Part shown: positions 52,066 to 60,562 of the stretch, in pieces
Numbering within the stretch: the stretch's first letter is position 1
Layout of the letters: the number at the start of each line of letters is the position of its first letter
DNA from: Thermus sediminis
Lineage (GTDB): Bacteria; Deinococcota; Deinococci; Deinococcales; Thermaceae
Assembly (NCBI RefSeq): GCF_003426945.1
Contig: NZ_QURO01000004.1
Coordinates: 1,116,001 to 1,180,000, forward strand
DNA: 64,000 nt
Direction: 5' to 3'
Notes under the pieces: model-generated
What the model saw: only the letters and a program-made list of their open reading frames with translations
What the model was told of the DNA's origin: nothing
Databases searched by the model: none
Program-made: the position numbers and the translations under genes

Positions 52066-52290
52066 ATGAACTCCTTCACCGCCATCGCCTTCCTCCTCCT
52101 CCTCGCCCTCTGGGCCCTCCCCCTCCTCCTGGGCTTCCTCTCGGGCCGGGCCTACCGGGAGGGCCGGGGCCGGGTGGCCCTAGGGCTCCTCCTCTTCGGG
52201 GCCTTCTGGGGCTTCCTGGCCCGCCCCAGGCCCCTGGGGCTTTTCTTCCTCCTCCTGGGCCTCCTTTTGGGCTACGGCCGCCTGCGATAG
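52066..52290 (+). CDS. Small two- to three-helix membrane protein
   Basis: 74 aa. Hydrophobic helices at about 5-25 (TAIAFLLLLALWALPLLLGFL), 36-50 and 55-70, with Arg/Glu-rich turns (SGRAYREGRGR). No family recognised. The ATG at 52066 lies in a GC-rich palindrome (GGGGCCCC, 52051-52058 region) with no clear ribosome-binding site. Its stop is 9 nt before rlmN, so it probably belongs to the same transcription unit. Confidence 0.65.
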   Translation: MNSFTAIAFLLLLALWALPLLLGFLSGRAYREGRGRVALGLLLFGAFWGFLARPRPLGLFFLLLGLLLGYGRLR

Positions 52291-52293
52291 AAT
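52288..52293 (+). promoter_or_regulatory. -10 element of rlmN
   Basis: TAGAAT overlapping the upstream stop codon, then six bases (GGGAGG) and ATG 52300. GGGAGG is too close to the ATG to work as a ribosome-binding site, which supports a leaderless start. Confidence 0.55.
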
Positions 52294-52299
52294 GGGAGG

Positions 52300-53364
52300 A
52301 TGACCGAACGGGCCCTGCGCCCCCTTTTGGATTTATTCCCCGAAGACTTTCCCGGCGAGGGGTACCGCAAGGCCCAGATCGCCCACTGGGTCTTCGCCCG
52401 GGGGGTCCTGGACTTCGCGGAGATGACGGACCTCCCTAAGGCCCTCAGGGAGGCCTTGGCCCGGGAGTGGCGGATCTCCGAGTTCCAGCTCGTGGAGGCC
52501 TACCCCAGCAAGGACGGGAGCGTGAAGTACCTCTTCACCCTCCTGGACGGGCAAAAGACCGAGGCCGTCTACATGCCCTACCCAAACCGCAAGACGGTCT
52601 GCCTCTCCAGCATGGTGGGCTGCCCCGCCGGGTGCACCTTCTGCGCCACCGGGGCCCTGGGCTTTGGGCGGAACCTCACCGCGGCGGAGATCCTCTCCCA
52701 GCTCCTCGCCATCGCCCACCACCAGGGCCTCTCCCCCCGGGAGATCCGCAACGTCGTCCTCATGGGCATGGGGGAGCCCCTCCTGAACCTCCATCACGTC
52801 CTCAAGGCCATCCGGATCCTGCTCCACCCCAAGGCCCTGGCCATGAGCCCAAGGCGCATCACCCTCTCCACCGTGGGCATCCCCCGGGGCATCCTACGCC
52901 TAGCCGAAGAGGACTTAGGGGTGCGCCTCGCCCTCTCCCTCCACGCCCCCGACGACGAGACCAGGCGGAGGATCATCCCCACCGCCCACCGCTACCCCAT
53001 CGCCGAGATCCTGGGGGCGGTGCGCCGCCACTACGCGAGGACCAGGAGGCGGGTCACCTTTGAGTACACCCTCCTCAAAGGCCTCAACGACCACCCCTGG
53101 CAGGCCCGGCTCCTGGCCAAGCTCCTCAAAGGGATCGGCGCCCACGTGAACCTGATCCCCTTTAACCCGTGGGAAGGGGCCCCGGTGGAGGGGACGCCCA
53201 AGGCGGGCATCCTGGCCTTCGCCGAGGAGCTTAGGCGCCTGGGGGTGCCCACCTCCATCAGGTGGAGCCGGGGCCGGGACGTGGGGGCCGCCTGCGGCCA
53301 GCTGGCCCTGAAGGCCCCCAAAGCCCTCTCCCTCACACCCCTTCTAGAAGACGCCGGGCGATGA
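52300..53364 (+). CDS. rlmN: Dual-specificity 23S rRNA/tRNA (adenine-C2)-methyltransferase RlmN
   Basis: 354 aa radical-SAM enzyme. The [4Fe-4S] Cys motif is [16 protein letters not shown] (C-x3-C-x2-C); preceding is the N-terminal accessory domain [14 protein letters not shown]; further [26 protein letters not shown] and the C-terminal Cys in GAACGQLAL. It methylates A2503 of 23S rRNA and A37 of some tRNAs. Its 3' end overlaps the acyl-CoA dehydrogenase gene by 32 nt in convergent orientation. Confidence 0.95.
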   Translation: MTERALRPLLDLFPEDFPGEGYRKAQIAHWVFARGVLDFAEMTDLPKALREALAREWRISEFQLVEAYPSKDGSVKYLFTLLDGQKTEAVYMPYPNRKTVCLSSMVGCPAGCTFCATGALGFGRNLTAAEILSQLLAIAHHQGLSPREIRNVVLMGMGEPLLNLHHVLKAIRILLHPKALAMSPRRITLSTVGIPRGILRLAEEDLGVRLALSLHAPDDETRRRIIPTAHRYPIAEILGAVRRHYARTRRRVTFEYTLLKGLNDHPWQARLLAKLLKGIGAHVNLIPFNPWEGAPVEGTPKAGILAFAEELRRLGVPTSIRWSRGRDVGAACGQLALKAPKALSLTPLLEDAGR

Positions 53365-54496
53365 CCACCTTGAGGATCTCGCTGGTCCCCTCCCCGATGC
53401 GGGTGAGCCGGGCGTCCCGCCAGTAGCGCTCCACGGGGTAGTCCCTTATGTAGCCGTAGCCCCCCAGGATCTGGATGGCCTGGTCGCAGGCCTTCACCGC
53501 CACCTCGCTGGCGAAGAGCTTGGCCTGGGCGGCCTCGAGGGCATAGGGCCTTCCCCCGTCCTTGAGCTCCGCCGCCTTCAGGTAAAGGAGCTTGGCCGCT
53601 TCTAGGTCGGTGGCCATCTCCGCCAGCTTGAAGGAGACCCCTTGGAACTCGGCGATGGGCCTGCCGAAGGCTTCCCTTTCCTTGGCGTGGCGGAAGGCGA
53701 AGTCCAGGGCAGCCCGGCCGAGGCCCACGGCCATGGCGGCGATGCCAATCCTTCCCCCGTCCAGGACCTTGAGGACATCGTAAAAACCCTTCCCCCGCTC
53801 CCCCAGAAGCCCCTCCTCGGGGACGAAGAGGTCCTCCAGGAGGAGCTGGGCGGTGTCCGAGGCGCTAAGCCCCAGCTTCTCCTCCTTCCGCCCCACCCTA
53901 AGCCCCTTCTCGGGGCGGGAGAAGGCGAAGGCGGAGATGCCCAGGTGCTTCCTCTCCGGGCTTGGGGCCGGGTCGGTGCGGGCCAGGATCACGTAGACCC
54001 CGGCCACGCTCCCCTGGGTGATGAACTGCTTGGTGCCGTTGAGCCGCCATCCCCCCTCCACCTTCTCGGCCCGGGTCTTGAGGGCGGCGGCGTCCGACCC
54101 CGAGCCCGGCTCCGTGAGCCCCCAGGCCCCTAAGGCCTCCCCCGAGGCGAGCCTTGGCAGGAACTCCGCCTTCTGCGCCTCGTTCCCCGCTAGGAGGATG
54201 TGGCCCGCGGCCAGGGAGTTGTGGCTGGCCACGGTGAGGGCCAGGGCGCCGTCATGGTAGGCGATCTCCTCCACCATGCGGGCGAAAAGCCGCGTGGAAA
54301 GCCCCGCCCCCCCGTAGGCCTCGGGCACCGTGGCCCCAAAGACCCCAAACTGGGCCATCTTCCGCACCAGATCCCAGGGGAAGGCCCCCGTCCGGTCCCG
54401 TTCCGCCGCTCCCGGGGCCACCTCGGCCTTCAGGAACTCCCGAAGGGGCCCCAAGACCGCCCGCTCCTCCTTGCTCTCCTCAAACCAGAGGGCCAT
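53333..54496 (-). CDS. Acyl-CoA dehydrogenase
   Basis: 387 aa. FAD-dependent fold with [29 protein letters not shown] (signature 1), the FAD-side [41 protein letters not shown] (signature 2), and the catalytic base Glu in IGEGTSEI. Position of the base is that of short/medium/branched-chain enzymes; the acyl specificity is not readable. ATG 54496; the frame continues upstream without family sequence. Its promoter overlaps a perfect inverted repeat, so it is probably regulated by a repressor sensing acyl-CoA or a related compound. Confidence 0.92.
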   Translation of the reverse strand: MALWFEESKEERAVLGPLREFLKAEVAPGAAERDRTGAFPWDLVRKMAQFGVFGATVPEAYGGAGLSTRLFARMVEEIAYHDGALALTVASHNSLAAGHILLAGNEAQKAEFLPRLASGEALGAWGLTEPGSGSDAAALKTRAEKVEGGWRLNGTKQFITQGSVAGVYVILARTDPAPSPERKHLGISAFAFSRPEKGLRVGRKEEKLGLSASDTAQLLLEDLFVPEEGLLGERGKGFYDVLKVLDGGRIGIAAMAVGLGRAALDFAFRHAKEREAFGRPIAEFQGVSFKLAEMATDLEAAKLLYLKAAELKDGGRPYALEAAQAKLFASEVAVKACDQAIQILGGYGYIRDYPVERYWRDARLTRIGEGTSEILKVVIARRLLEGV

Positions 54497-54505
54497 GGTG
54501 GGGTC

Positions 54506-54534
54506 AGTATAACACTTTACCGCCGGATGGTAAA
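54506..54534 (-). promoter_or_regulatory. Acyl-CoA dehydrogenase promoter with palindromic operator
   Basis: Minus strand: -35 TTTACC (complement of 54529-54534), 17-nt spacer, -10 TATACT (complement of 54506-54511). The spacer contains the second arm of TTTACC-N7-GGTAAA (54516-54534), a 19-bp palindrome with perfect 6-bp arms placed exactly where a repressor would block RNA polymerase. Confidence 0.65.
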
Positions 54535-54572
54535 AATGCGTCAGACCACAGGGCGTGCTAAAGTCTTCCCCG

Positions 54573-55274
54573 ATGCTCCTCCTCCTGGGCCCCACGGACG
54601 TGGGCAAGACCACCCTGGCCCTAAGGCTTCTGGAGCGGGCCAAGGAAGGGTACCTCCTGGACCTGGACCCGGGGCAGGGGGCCCTGCCCGGCACCTTCGC
54701 CCTCTTCCGCTACCGGGAGGGGAACCTCACCCTGGTGCGCCGCGCCTTGGTGGGGGCCCTCTCCCCCGTGGGGGTGGAGGCCAGGGCCCTGGTGGCCGCT
54801 CTCCGCCTCGCCCGCCTCATCCCCAGGGGAAGCCCGGCCATAGGGGACACGGATGGCCTCCTGGACCCCACCTACCGCCTCCTCCAGGTGGACGCCCTAA
54901 GCCCCGCCGAGGTCCTGGTCCTGGGCTCCGAGGCCCTCTACCGGGCCCTGAGCTGGCGCAAGGACCTCAGGGTGCGCCTGGCCAGGCCCCTTCCCGAGGC
55001 CCGGAGGAAGACCGCCGCCGAAAGGAGGCGAAACCGCCTGGAGAAGCTTCTTGCCCACTTCCAGGAGGCGAGGCCCAGAATCCTTCCCCTGGGAAGCACG
55101 GGTGAGCCCGGGAGGCTCTACGGCCTCCTGGACGCCGAGGGCTTCTTCCTGGCCTACGGGAGGCTCCTGGCCTGGGAAGGGGGGGAGGGGCTCTTCCTCA
55201 CCCCCCATGCGGGGGAGGTGGCCCGCCTCGAGGCCACCCGCCTTAGCCTCCCTACCCCCGCACTACCAGGTTGA
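54573..55274 (+). CDS. Clp1/Grc3-like P-loop protein
   Basis: 233 aa. It starts with [20 protein letters not shown], a Walker A of the Clp1/Grc3 kind (G-P-x-D-x-G-K-T, residues 6-13), followed by [16 protein letters not shown], close to the family's second motif with Asp/Gln. Grc3/Clp1 proteins are polynucleotide 5'-kinases involved in RNA processing, mostly archaeal and eukaryotic. Here the protein is short and its C-terminal half ([31 protein letters not shown]) is family-typical of bacterial relatives. ATG 54573 is 8 nt after TAAAGT; a GTG at 54555 is possible. Converges on leuS with 23 nt overlap. Confidence 0.75.
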   Translation: MLLLLGPTDVGKTTLALRLLERAKEGYLLDLDPGQGALPGTFALFRYREGNLTLVRRALVGALSPVGVEARALVAALRLARLIPRGSPAIGDTDGLLDPTYRLLQVDALSPAEVLVLGSEALYRALSWRKDLRVRLARPLPEARRKTAAERRRNRLEKLLAHFQEARPRILPLGSTGEPGRLYGLLDAEGFFLAYGRLLAWEGGEGLFLTPHAGEVARLEATRLSLPTPALPG

Positions 55275-57888
55275 GGATCTTGCCGGGGACGTAGATCTCC
55301 TTGACGATCTCCTTCCCCTCCAGGTGGGCCTGGACGTTTCGCACCTTGAGGGCCTCGGCCTTGGCCACCTCTAGGGGGGCGTCCTTGGGGATCTGGATGG
55401 TCCCCCGCACCCGGCCGTTCACCTGCACCGCCACCTCCACCACGCCCCTTTCTAGGGCCTCCTCGTCCAGCTCAGGCCAGCCCGCCTGGAAGAGGCTATC
55501 GGGCCAGAACCGGTGCCAAAGCTCCTCGGCCAGGTGGGGGGCGAAGGGGAAGAGCATCTGCAGGTAGTAGCGGATGGCGGTGCGGTAGACCGGGGTCACG
55601 GGGCGGGCCTTGCGGTACTCGTAGAGGGCGTTCAGGAACTCCATGAGGGCAGCGATGGCGGTGTTGAAGCGGAGGGCCTCGAGGTCCTCCGTCACCTTCT
55701 TGAGGGTGGCGTGGAGCTTCCGGTAAAGCTCCAGGTCCGCCCCTTCCAGCTCCTCCTTCTGGAAGCGGCCCGAGGTCTGGGCCAGGGCCTCGCGGTCCTC
55801 GGCCACCCGCCTGTAAATCCGGTTCAGGAAGCGCCAGGCCCCCTGGACCCCCTCCTCCGTCCAGACCATCTCGTTCTCGGGAGGGGCGGCGAAGAGGATG
55901 GTGATGCGGGCGATGTCCGCACCCTCCTCCCTCACGAAGGGCCCCACCATGACCCCGTTGCCCTTGGACTTGCTCATCACCGCGGGCTTCCAGAGGTGGA
56001 GGGTGCCGTCCTGGTGGGGCCTAAGCTCCGCCCCCATCTTCCCCACCTCTTCCAGGGAAAGCTCCCTCTCCTGGATCTCCAGCCGGAGGCGGGTGGGCTC
56101 GGGAAGGCGCACCCTATCCCCTTCCACCTCCACCTCTCCGAAGTCCGTCCAGGCCAGGACCATGCCCTGGGTGAAGAGGCCCTGGAAAGGCTCCTCCACC
56201 CCCACCATCCCCAGGTCGTGGAGGAACTTGGTGAAAAAGCGGCTATAGAGGAGGTGAAGCACCGCGTGCTCCACCCCGCCGATGTACTGGTCCACGGGCA
56301 TCCAGAAGTCCGCCTTCTTAGGGTCAAAGGGGAGGCGGTCGTTATGGGGGTCGGCGTAGCGGAGGTAGTACCAGCTAGAGTCAAAGAAGGTGTCCATGGT
56401 GTCCGTGTCCCGCCGGGCGGGGCCTTTGCACCTGGGGCAGGGGGTCTCGTAGAACTCGGGGTGGGCCTCCAGGGGGCTTTTCCCCTTGGGGCGGATGTCC
56501 TCCACGTCCTTGAGGTCGGGGAGGAGGACGGGAAGCTCCTCCTCGGGGACGGGCACCACGCCGCAGGAGGGGCAGTGGACCATGGGGATGGGGGTGCCCC
56601 AGTAGCGCTGGCGGCTGATGAGCCAGTCCCTTAGGCGGTAGGTGACCTTGGCCTTCCCCAGGCCCCTTTCCTCTAGCCAGAGGGTGATCCGCCTCTTGGC
56701 CTCCTCGCTGGGGAGGCCATCGAAGGGCCCCGAGTTCACCAGAATGCCGGGCTCCTCGTAGGCCCCTTCCAGGGGCTCGGGGAGGGACTTGCCGGGGCGC
56801 TCAATCACCTTCCGGATGGGAAGGCCAAACCTTTGGGCGAACTCGAAGTCCCTCCCGTCATGGGCAGGCACGGCCATGATGGCCCCGGTGCCGTAGCCAT
56901 AGAGGACGTAGTCCGCGGTCCAGATGGGGATCCTCTCCCCGGTGGCGGGGTTTTGGGCGTAGACCCCCAGGAAGACCCCGGTCTTCTCCCGGCCTTCCGC
57001 CTGGCGCTCGATCTCCGTCTTGTGCTTGGCGGCCTCCAAGTAGGCCAAGACCTCCTCCCGCTTATCGGGAGAGGCGAGCTCCAGGGCGAGGGGGTGCTCC
57101 GGGGCCAGGACCAGGAAGGTGGCCCCATAGAGGGTGTCGGGGCGGGTGGTGAAAACGGGGATCCTCACCTCCTTCCCCTCCACGGGGAAGAGGATCTCCG
57201 CCCCCTCGGAGCGGCCGATCCAGGCCCTCTGCATGGCCTTCACCTTCTCGGGCCAGCGGAGGCCCTCGAGGTCCTCCAGGAGCCTATCCGCGTAGGCGGT
57301 GATGCGGAGGTACCACTGGGTGAGCTCCCGCTTCTCCACCGGGGTGTCCTCGTGCCGCCAGCAGCGGCCCTCCACCACCTGCTCGTTGGCGAGGACGGTC
57401 TGGCACTTGGGGCACCAGTTCACCAGGCCCTTCGCCCGGTAGGCCAGGCCCTTCTCCCACATCTTGAGGAAGATCCACTGGTTGAAGCGGTAGTAGTCGG
57501 GCTCGCAGGTGGTCACCTCCCGGTCCCAGTCGTAGAGGATGCCCATGAGCTCCAGGCTCTCCTTGGCCTGGCGGATGTTCTCGTAGGTCCAGTCCCGGGG
57601 GTGGAGGCCGAACTTGAGGGCGGCGTTCTCCGCGGGAAGGCCGAAGGCGTCCCAGCCCATGGGGTGGAGGACCTCGTAGCCCTGGACCCGGCGGAAGCGG
57701 GCCAGGACGTCCCCCATGGTGTAGTTCTTCAGGTGGCCCATGTGCAGGTCCCCGGAGGGGTAGGGGAACATGACCAGGACGTACTGCTTCCCCTTTTTCC
57801 CGGGGACCTCCTGGGCCCTCATGAAGCCCCTCTCCTTCCAAAAGCGCTGCCACCTGGGCTCTATGGCGTGCGGGTTGTACTTCTCCAT
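55252..57888 (-). CDS. leuS: Leucyl-tRNA synthetase
   Basis: 878 aa, the length of T. thermophilus LeuRS. Class Ia HIGH motif in [14 protein letters not shown], zinc cluster [14 protein letters not shown], the CP1 editing domain with [14 protein letters not shown] and [12 protein letters not shown], a second zinc-like module [13 protein letters not shown] with CPRCKGPA, and KMSKS as [14 protein letters not shown] 57888 has GAGGAGG upstream. The leader contains a peptide with a leucine codon and an intrinsic terminator (separate entries). Its 3' end overlaps the Clp1-like gene. Confidence 0.97.
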   Translation of the reverse strand: MEKYNPHAIEPRWQRFWKERGFMRAQEVPGKKGKQYVLVMFPYPSGDLHMGHLKNYTMGDVLARFRRVQGYEVLHPMGWDAFGLPAENAALKFGLHPRDWTYENIRQAKESLELMGILYDWDREVTTCEPDYYRFNQWIFLKMWEKGLAYRAKGLVNWCPKCQTVLANEQVVEGRCWRHEDTPVEKRELTQWYLRITAYADRLLEDLEGLRWPEKVKAMQRAWIGRSEGAEILFPVEGKEVRIPVFTTRPDTLYGATFLVLAPEHPLALELASPDKREEVLAYLEAAKHKTEIERQAEGREKTGVFLGVYAQNPATGERIPIWTADYVLYGYGTGAIMAVPAHDGRDFEFAQRFGLPIRKVIERPGKSLPEPLEGAYEEPGILVNSGPFDGLPSEEAKRRITLWLEERGLGKAKVTYRLRDWLISRQRYWGTPIPMVHCPSCGVVPVPEEELPVLLPDLKDVEDIRPKGKSPLEAHPEFYETPCPRCKGPARRDTDTMDTFFDSSWYYLRYADPHNDRLPFDPKKADFWMPVDQYIGGVEHAVLHLLYSRFFTKFLHDLGMVGVEEPFQGLFTQGMVLAWTDFGEVEVEGDRVRLPEPTRLRLEIQERELSLEEVGKMGAELRPHQDGTLHLWKPAVMSKSKGNGVMVGPFVREEGADIARITILFAAPPENEMVWTEEGVQGAWRFLNRIYRRVAEDREALAQTSGRFQKEELEGADLELYRKLHATLKKVTEDLEALRFNTAIAALMEFLNALYEYRKARPVTPVYRTAIRYYLQMLFPFAPHLAEELWHRFWPDSLFQAGWPELDEEALERGVVEVAVQVNGRVRGTIQIPKDAPLEVAKAEALKVRNVQAHLEGKEIVKEIYVPGKILNLVVRG

Positions 57889-57901
57889 CCTCTTCCTCCT
57901 C

Positions 57902-57937
57902 AAAAAAAGCCCTTCCCCCGGGGGAAGGGACGGCCAG
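57902..57937 (-). terminator. Attenuator terminator in the leuS leader
   Basis: Minus strand: CCCTTCCCCC/GGGGGAAGGG (complement of 57910-57929) followed by seven T (57908-57902), placed between the leuS promoter and its ribosome-binding site. It is a good Rho-independent terminator, but it lies 14 nt before the leuS ATG, where only conditional termination makes sense. The upstream G7AG4 run can pair with its 5' arm as an antiterminator. Confidence 0.82.
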
Positions 57938-57949
57938 ACCCCTCCCCCC

Positions 57950-57976
57950 CTAAGGGGCTAGCCTGGCCGGGCGCAT
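57950..57976 (-). CDS. leuS leader peptide (candidate)
   Basis: An 8-codon open frame: ATG CGC CCG GCC AGG CTA GCC CCT TAG, encoding MRPARLAP. The ATG (57976-57974) is 6 nt after a TATCAT -10 (complement of 57983-57988), the same leaderless geometry as many real genes in this window. Codon 6 is CTA, a leucine codon that Thermus uses sparingly. CGGCCAG in codons 2-5 can pair with CTGGCCG (57937-57931) downstream. A ribosome stalled at CTA would cover that arm. No Shine-Dalgarno is needed. Function inferred from position and structure. Confidence 0.65.
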   Translation of the reverse strand: MRPARLAP

Positions 57977-57982
57977 GAGACC

Positions 57983-57988
57983 ATGATA
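57983..57988 (-). promoter_or_regulatory. -10 element of the leuS leader transcript
   Basis: TATCAT on the minus strand, directly after the yihY stop codon (57992-57994) and 6 nt before the leader-peptide ATG. It makes leuS separately controllable from the proB-proA-TPR-yihY genes upstream. Confidence 0.58.
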
Positions 57989-57991
57989 CCC

Positions 57992-58774
57992 CTAGGCCTC
58001 TAGGCTTTGGGCCACCACTGCCCCCAGAAGGAGGGCGTAGAGGACCAGGTAAAGGCCCAAAAGGGCCAGGACGAAGCCCGCCAGGGGGCCGTAGAGGAGC
58101 TCGTAGGAGGAGCGGGGGAGGAGCTTGGGAAGTCCCAAGCGCACGGCCTCAAAGAGGAGGGCGGCCACCCCCGCCCCAACGCTCAAGGGGAGGAGGTCCC
58201 CAAAGCCCTTTAGCCCCCGGAAGAGGACGTAGGTGAGGAGGAAGAGGAGGAAGGCGGCGAGGAGGGGGAGGAGGGCCTCGAGGGAGCCCAGGACGGCCCG
58301 CCCCTCGGGGGGCAGAAAGCGGAGGAGAAAGCCCAAGGCAAGCCCCAGGAGGGCGAGGAGGATGAGGGAGAGGGCCAAGAGGGGGGGCATGAGGAGGCCC
58401 AAAAGGCGGTGGCGGAGGCCAAAGGGGCGCCCGAAGACGAGGCCCAGGGCGTAGCTCAGGGCGGCGAAGAAGTTGCTCCCCGACCAGAGGAGGAGGAGGC
58501 CGCTCCCCAGGGTGAGGGGGAAGGCGCCCCGGGTGAGGAAGGAGAGCAGATCCGCCGCCAGTTCGGGGCGGGCGGGAAAAAGGGCCAGGGTGAGCTCCGT
58601 GAGGCCCTCAAAGGCCTCGGCCCGGAGGGCAGGGTTCCCCGCGAGGAGGAGGCCGAAGAGGCCCGCTAGGAGGAGGAGAAGGGGCATCAGGGAAAGGAGG
58701 GCGTAGTAGGCGAGGGCGGCGGCGAAGAAGGGGACATGGGCCTCCCGGTAAACCCGAAGGAAATTCCTAAGCAA
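57992..58774 (-). CDS. YihY/BrkB-family membrane protein
   Basis: 260 aa with six or seven membrane helices. The family opening FFAAALAYYALLSLMPLLLLLAG is clear, followed by LLLWSGSNFFAALSYAL and the late PRSSYELLYGPLAGFVLALLGLYLVLYALLLGAVVAQSLE. The function is unknown; the old ribonuclease BN label is incorrect for the family. TTG start 58774 lies 8 nt inside the end of the TPR gene, so it is probably coupled. Last gene before the leuS leader promoter. Confidence 0.87.
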   Translation of the reverse strand: MLRNFLRVYREAHVPFFAAALAYYALLSLMPLLLLLAGLFGLLLAGNPALRAEAFEGLTELTLALFPARPELAADLLSFLTRGAFPLTLGSGLLLLWSGSNFFAALSYALGLVFGRPFGLRHRLLGLLMPPLLALSLILLALLGLALGFLLRFLPPEGRAVLGSLEALLPLLAAFLLFLLTYVLFRGLKGFGDLLPLSVGAGVAALLFEAVRLGLPKLLPRSSYELLYGPLAGFVLALLGLYLVLYALLLGAVVAQSLEA

Positions 58775-59327
58775 GGGCCTCCACCTCCTGGGCTCCCCGC
58801 CGGTCCCCCGCCGCCAGAAAGCCCCGTATGGCCGCCTCCTTGTGGCGCTGGGCTTCCCTGGGGGAGCCGAAGCGCAGGTGCCACTCCAGGAGGGCCCGGT
58901 GGGCGCAGGCCAGGTTCCGGGGGTCCAAAGCCCTCTCGGCCTCCCTTAGGCAGGCCTCCAGGCGTTCCCGGCTGGCCTCCTTTTCCCCCAGGAGAAGGCG
59001 CACGTGGCCCTGCTCGTACAGGTTGACGGAGCGGGCTAGGGGGTCGTTGGGGAGGAGGCGGGCTTCCTCTTCAAAGACCTCGAGGGCCTCCCTAAGCCTT
59101 CCCATCCCCTTGAGAACCATGCCCACCTGGTGGAGCGCCCGATGGCTCCCCGTCTTTTGGTAGAGGTCCCGGTAGAGGGCCAGGGCCTCCCCGTGCCGCC
59201 CGGCGAAGAAGAGGGCGTAGCCCAGGGCGAAGCGGGCCTCGGGGGAAGGGTCTTGGGCGAGGAGGGCCTCCGCCTCCCCGTAGCGCCCCTCCTCTATGAG
59301 CTCCCAGGCCTCCGCCAGGTCCTTCAC
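58767..59327 (-). CDS. TPR-repeat protein
   Basis: 186 aa made of about four to five tetratricopeptide-like helical pairs (AWELIEEGRYGEAEALLAQD; ARFALGYALFFAGRHGEALA; HQVGMVLKGMGRLREALEVF; EQGHVRLLLGEKEASRERLE). Soluble; a scaffold role is likely. The GTG start overlaps the proA stop as GTGA; an in-frame start further upstream within proA is unlikely. It overlaps yihY by 8 nt. Confidence 0.83.
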   Translation of the reverse strand: MKDLAEAWELIEEGRYGEAEALLAQDPSPEARFALGYALFFAGRHGEALALYRDLYQKTGSHRALHQVGMVLKGMGRLREALEVFEEEARLLPNDPLARSVNLYEQGHVRLLLGEKEASRERLEACLREAERALDPRNLACAHRALLEWHLRFGSPREAQRHKEAAIRGFLAAGDRRGAQEVEALA

Positions 59328-60562
59328 GCCCGCTCCTGCCCTTCCCCCAGGGCCACCCACTTGAGCGCGGTGAGCTCCAGGGGCCCCATGGGGCCGTAGG
59401 CGTGGAGCTTGGAGGTGCTGATGCCGATCTCCGCCCCCAGGCCCAGCTCAAAGCCATCGTTGAAGCGGGTGGAAGCGTTCCAGAGGACCAGGGAGGCGTC
59501 CACCCCCTCCAGGAAGCGCCAGGCGGCCTTGGGGTCCTCGGTGCAGATGGCCTCGGTGTGGCGGGAGCCAAAGCGGGCGATGTGGGCCAGGGCCTCCTCC
59601 AGCCCCGAGACCACCTTGACCCGGAGGACGAGGTCCAGGTACTCCCGGTCCCACTCCTCCTCGGAGGCGGGGACCGCCTCCTTGAGGAGGGGCAGGGCCC
59701 GGGGGCAGGCCCTGAGCTCCACCCCCCTTTCTCGCATGGCCCCCTCCAGCATGGGGAGGAAGGCCTCCGCCACCTTCTCGTGGACCAGGAGGGCCTCGAG
59801 GGCGTTGCACACCGCAGGCCGCTGGGTCTTGCCGTTTAGGGCCAAGCGCAGGGCCATGGTGAGGTCCGCCCGCTCGTCCACGTAGAGGTGGTTCACCCCC
59901 TTGGCGTGGGCCAGCACCGGCACCCGGGCCTCCCTTTGCACCAGGCGGATGAGCTCCTCCCCGCCCCGGGGAATGAGGAGGTCCAAAAGCTCCAGGCGGC
60001 ACATCTCCAGAATGGCCTCCCGGTCCGGGGTGGGAACCAGGGTCACCGCCTCCTCGGGAAGGCCCGCCGCCCTCAGGGCCTGGTGCCACAGGGCCACCAG
60101 GGCCCGGTTGGAGCGGAAGGCCTCCTTGCCCCCCCTTAGGAGCATGGCGTTTCCCGCCTTCAGGGCCACGGCCACCGCCTCCACCGTGGCCCCGGGCCTC
60201 GCCTCATAGACGAAGCCGATGAGGCCCAAGGGCACCCGCATCCTGCCCACCCTTAGGCCGTTGGGCCGCTTGGCGAGGCCCTCGATCCGGCCCAGGGGGT
60301 CGGGGAGGAGGGCGATCTGGCGGAGGCCCTCGGTGAGGCTTTTGAGGTCCTTCTCCTTCAGGGCCAGGCGGTCCAGCTTGGCCCTGGGAAGCCCCGCCTT
60401 CTCCGCCTCCCCAAGGTCCTCCCGATTGGCCTCTAGGACCTCTTCCCAACGGCTCTCCAAGAGCTCCGCCATCCCCAAAAGGGCCTGGTCCCGCCTTCCC
60501 TTGGCGATCTCGGGAAGCCTGCGCTTGGCCCTCTCCGCCAGCTCCCACAAGGTTTCCCTCAT
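59324..60562 (-). CDS. proA: Gamma-glutamyl phosphate reductase
   Basis: 412 aa aldehyde-dehydrogenase-type enzyme: GFVYEARPGATVEAVAVALK, AMLLRGGKEAFRSN, LDLLIPRGGEELIRLV, and the catalytic Cys in RPAVCNALEALLVHE. It reduces gamma-glutamyl phosphate to glutamate semialdehyde for proline synthesis. It overlaps proB by 4 nt (ATGA) upstream and the TPR gene by 4 nt downstream. Confidence 0.95.
   Translation of the reverse strand: MRETLWELAERAKRRLPEIAKGRRDQALLGMAELLESRWEEVLEANREDLGEAEKAGLPRAKLDRLALKEKDLKSLTEGLRQIALLPDPLGRIEGLAKRPNGLRVGRMRVPLGLIGFVYEARPGATVEAVAVALKAGNAMLLRGGKEAFRSNRALVALWHQALRAAGLPEEAVTLVPTPDREAILEMCRLELLDLLIPRGGEELIRLVQREARVPVLAHAKGVNHLYVDERADLTMALRLALNGKTQRPAVCNALEALLVHEKVAEAFLPMLEGAMRERGVELRACPRALPLLKEAVPASEEEWDREYLDLVLRVKVVSGLEEALAHIARFGSRHTEAICTEDPKAAWRFLEGVDASLVLWNASTRFNDGFELGLGAEIGISTSKLHAYGPMGPLELTALKWVALGEGQERA

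Noticed and set aside
57889-57990. T-box riboswitch before leuS
   Set aside because: No T-box consensus (UGGGUGG with GGUACCGCG) or specifier-loop arrangement is seen; the peptide with a Leu codon fits classical attenuation better.
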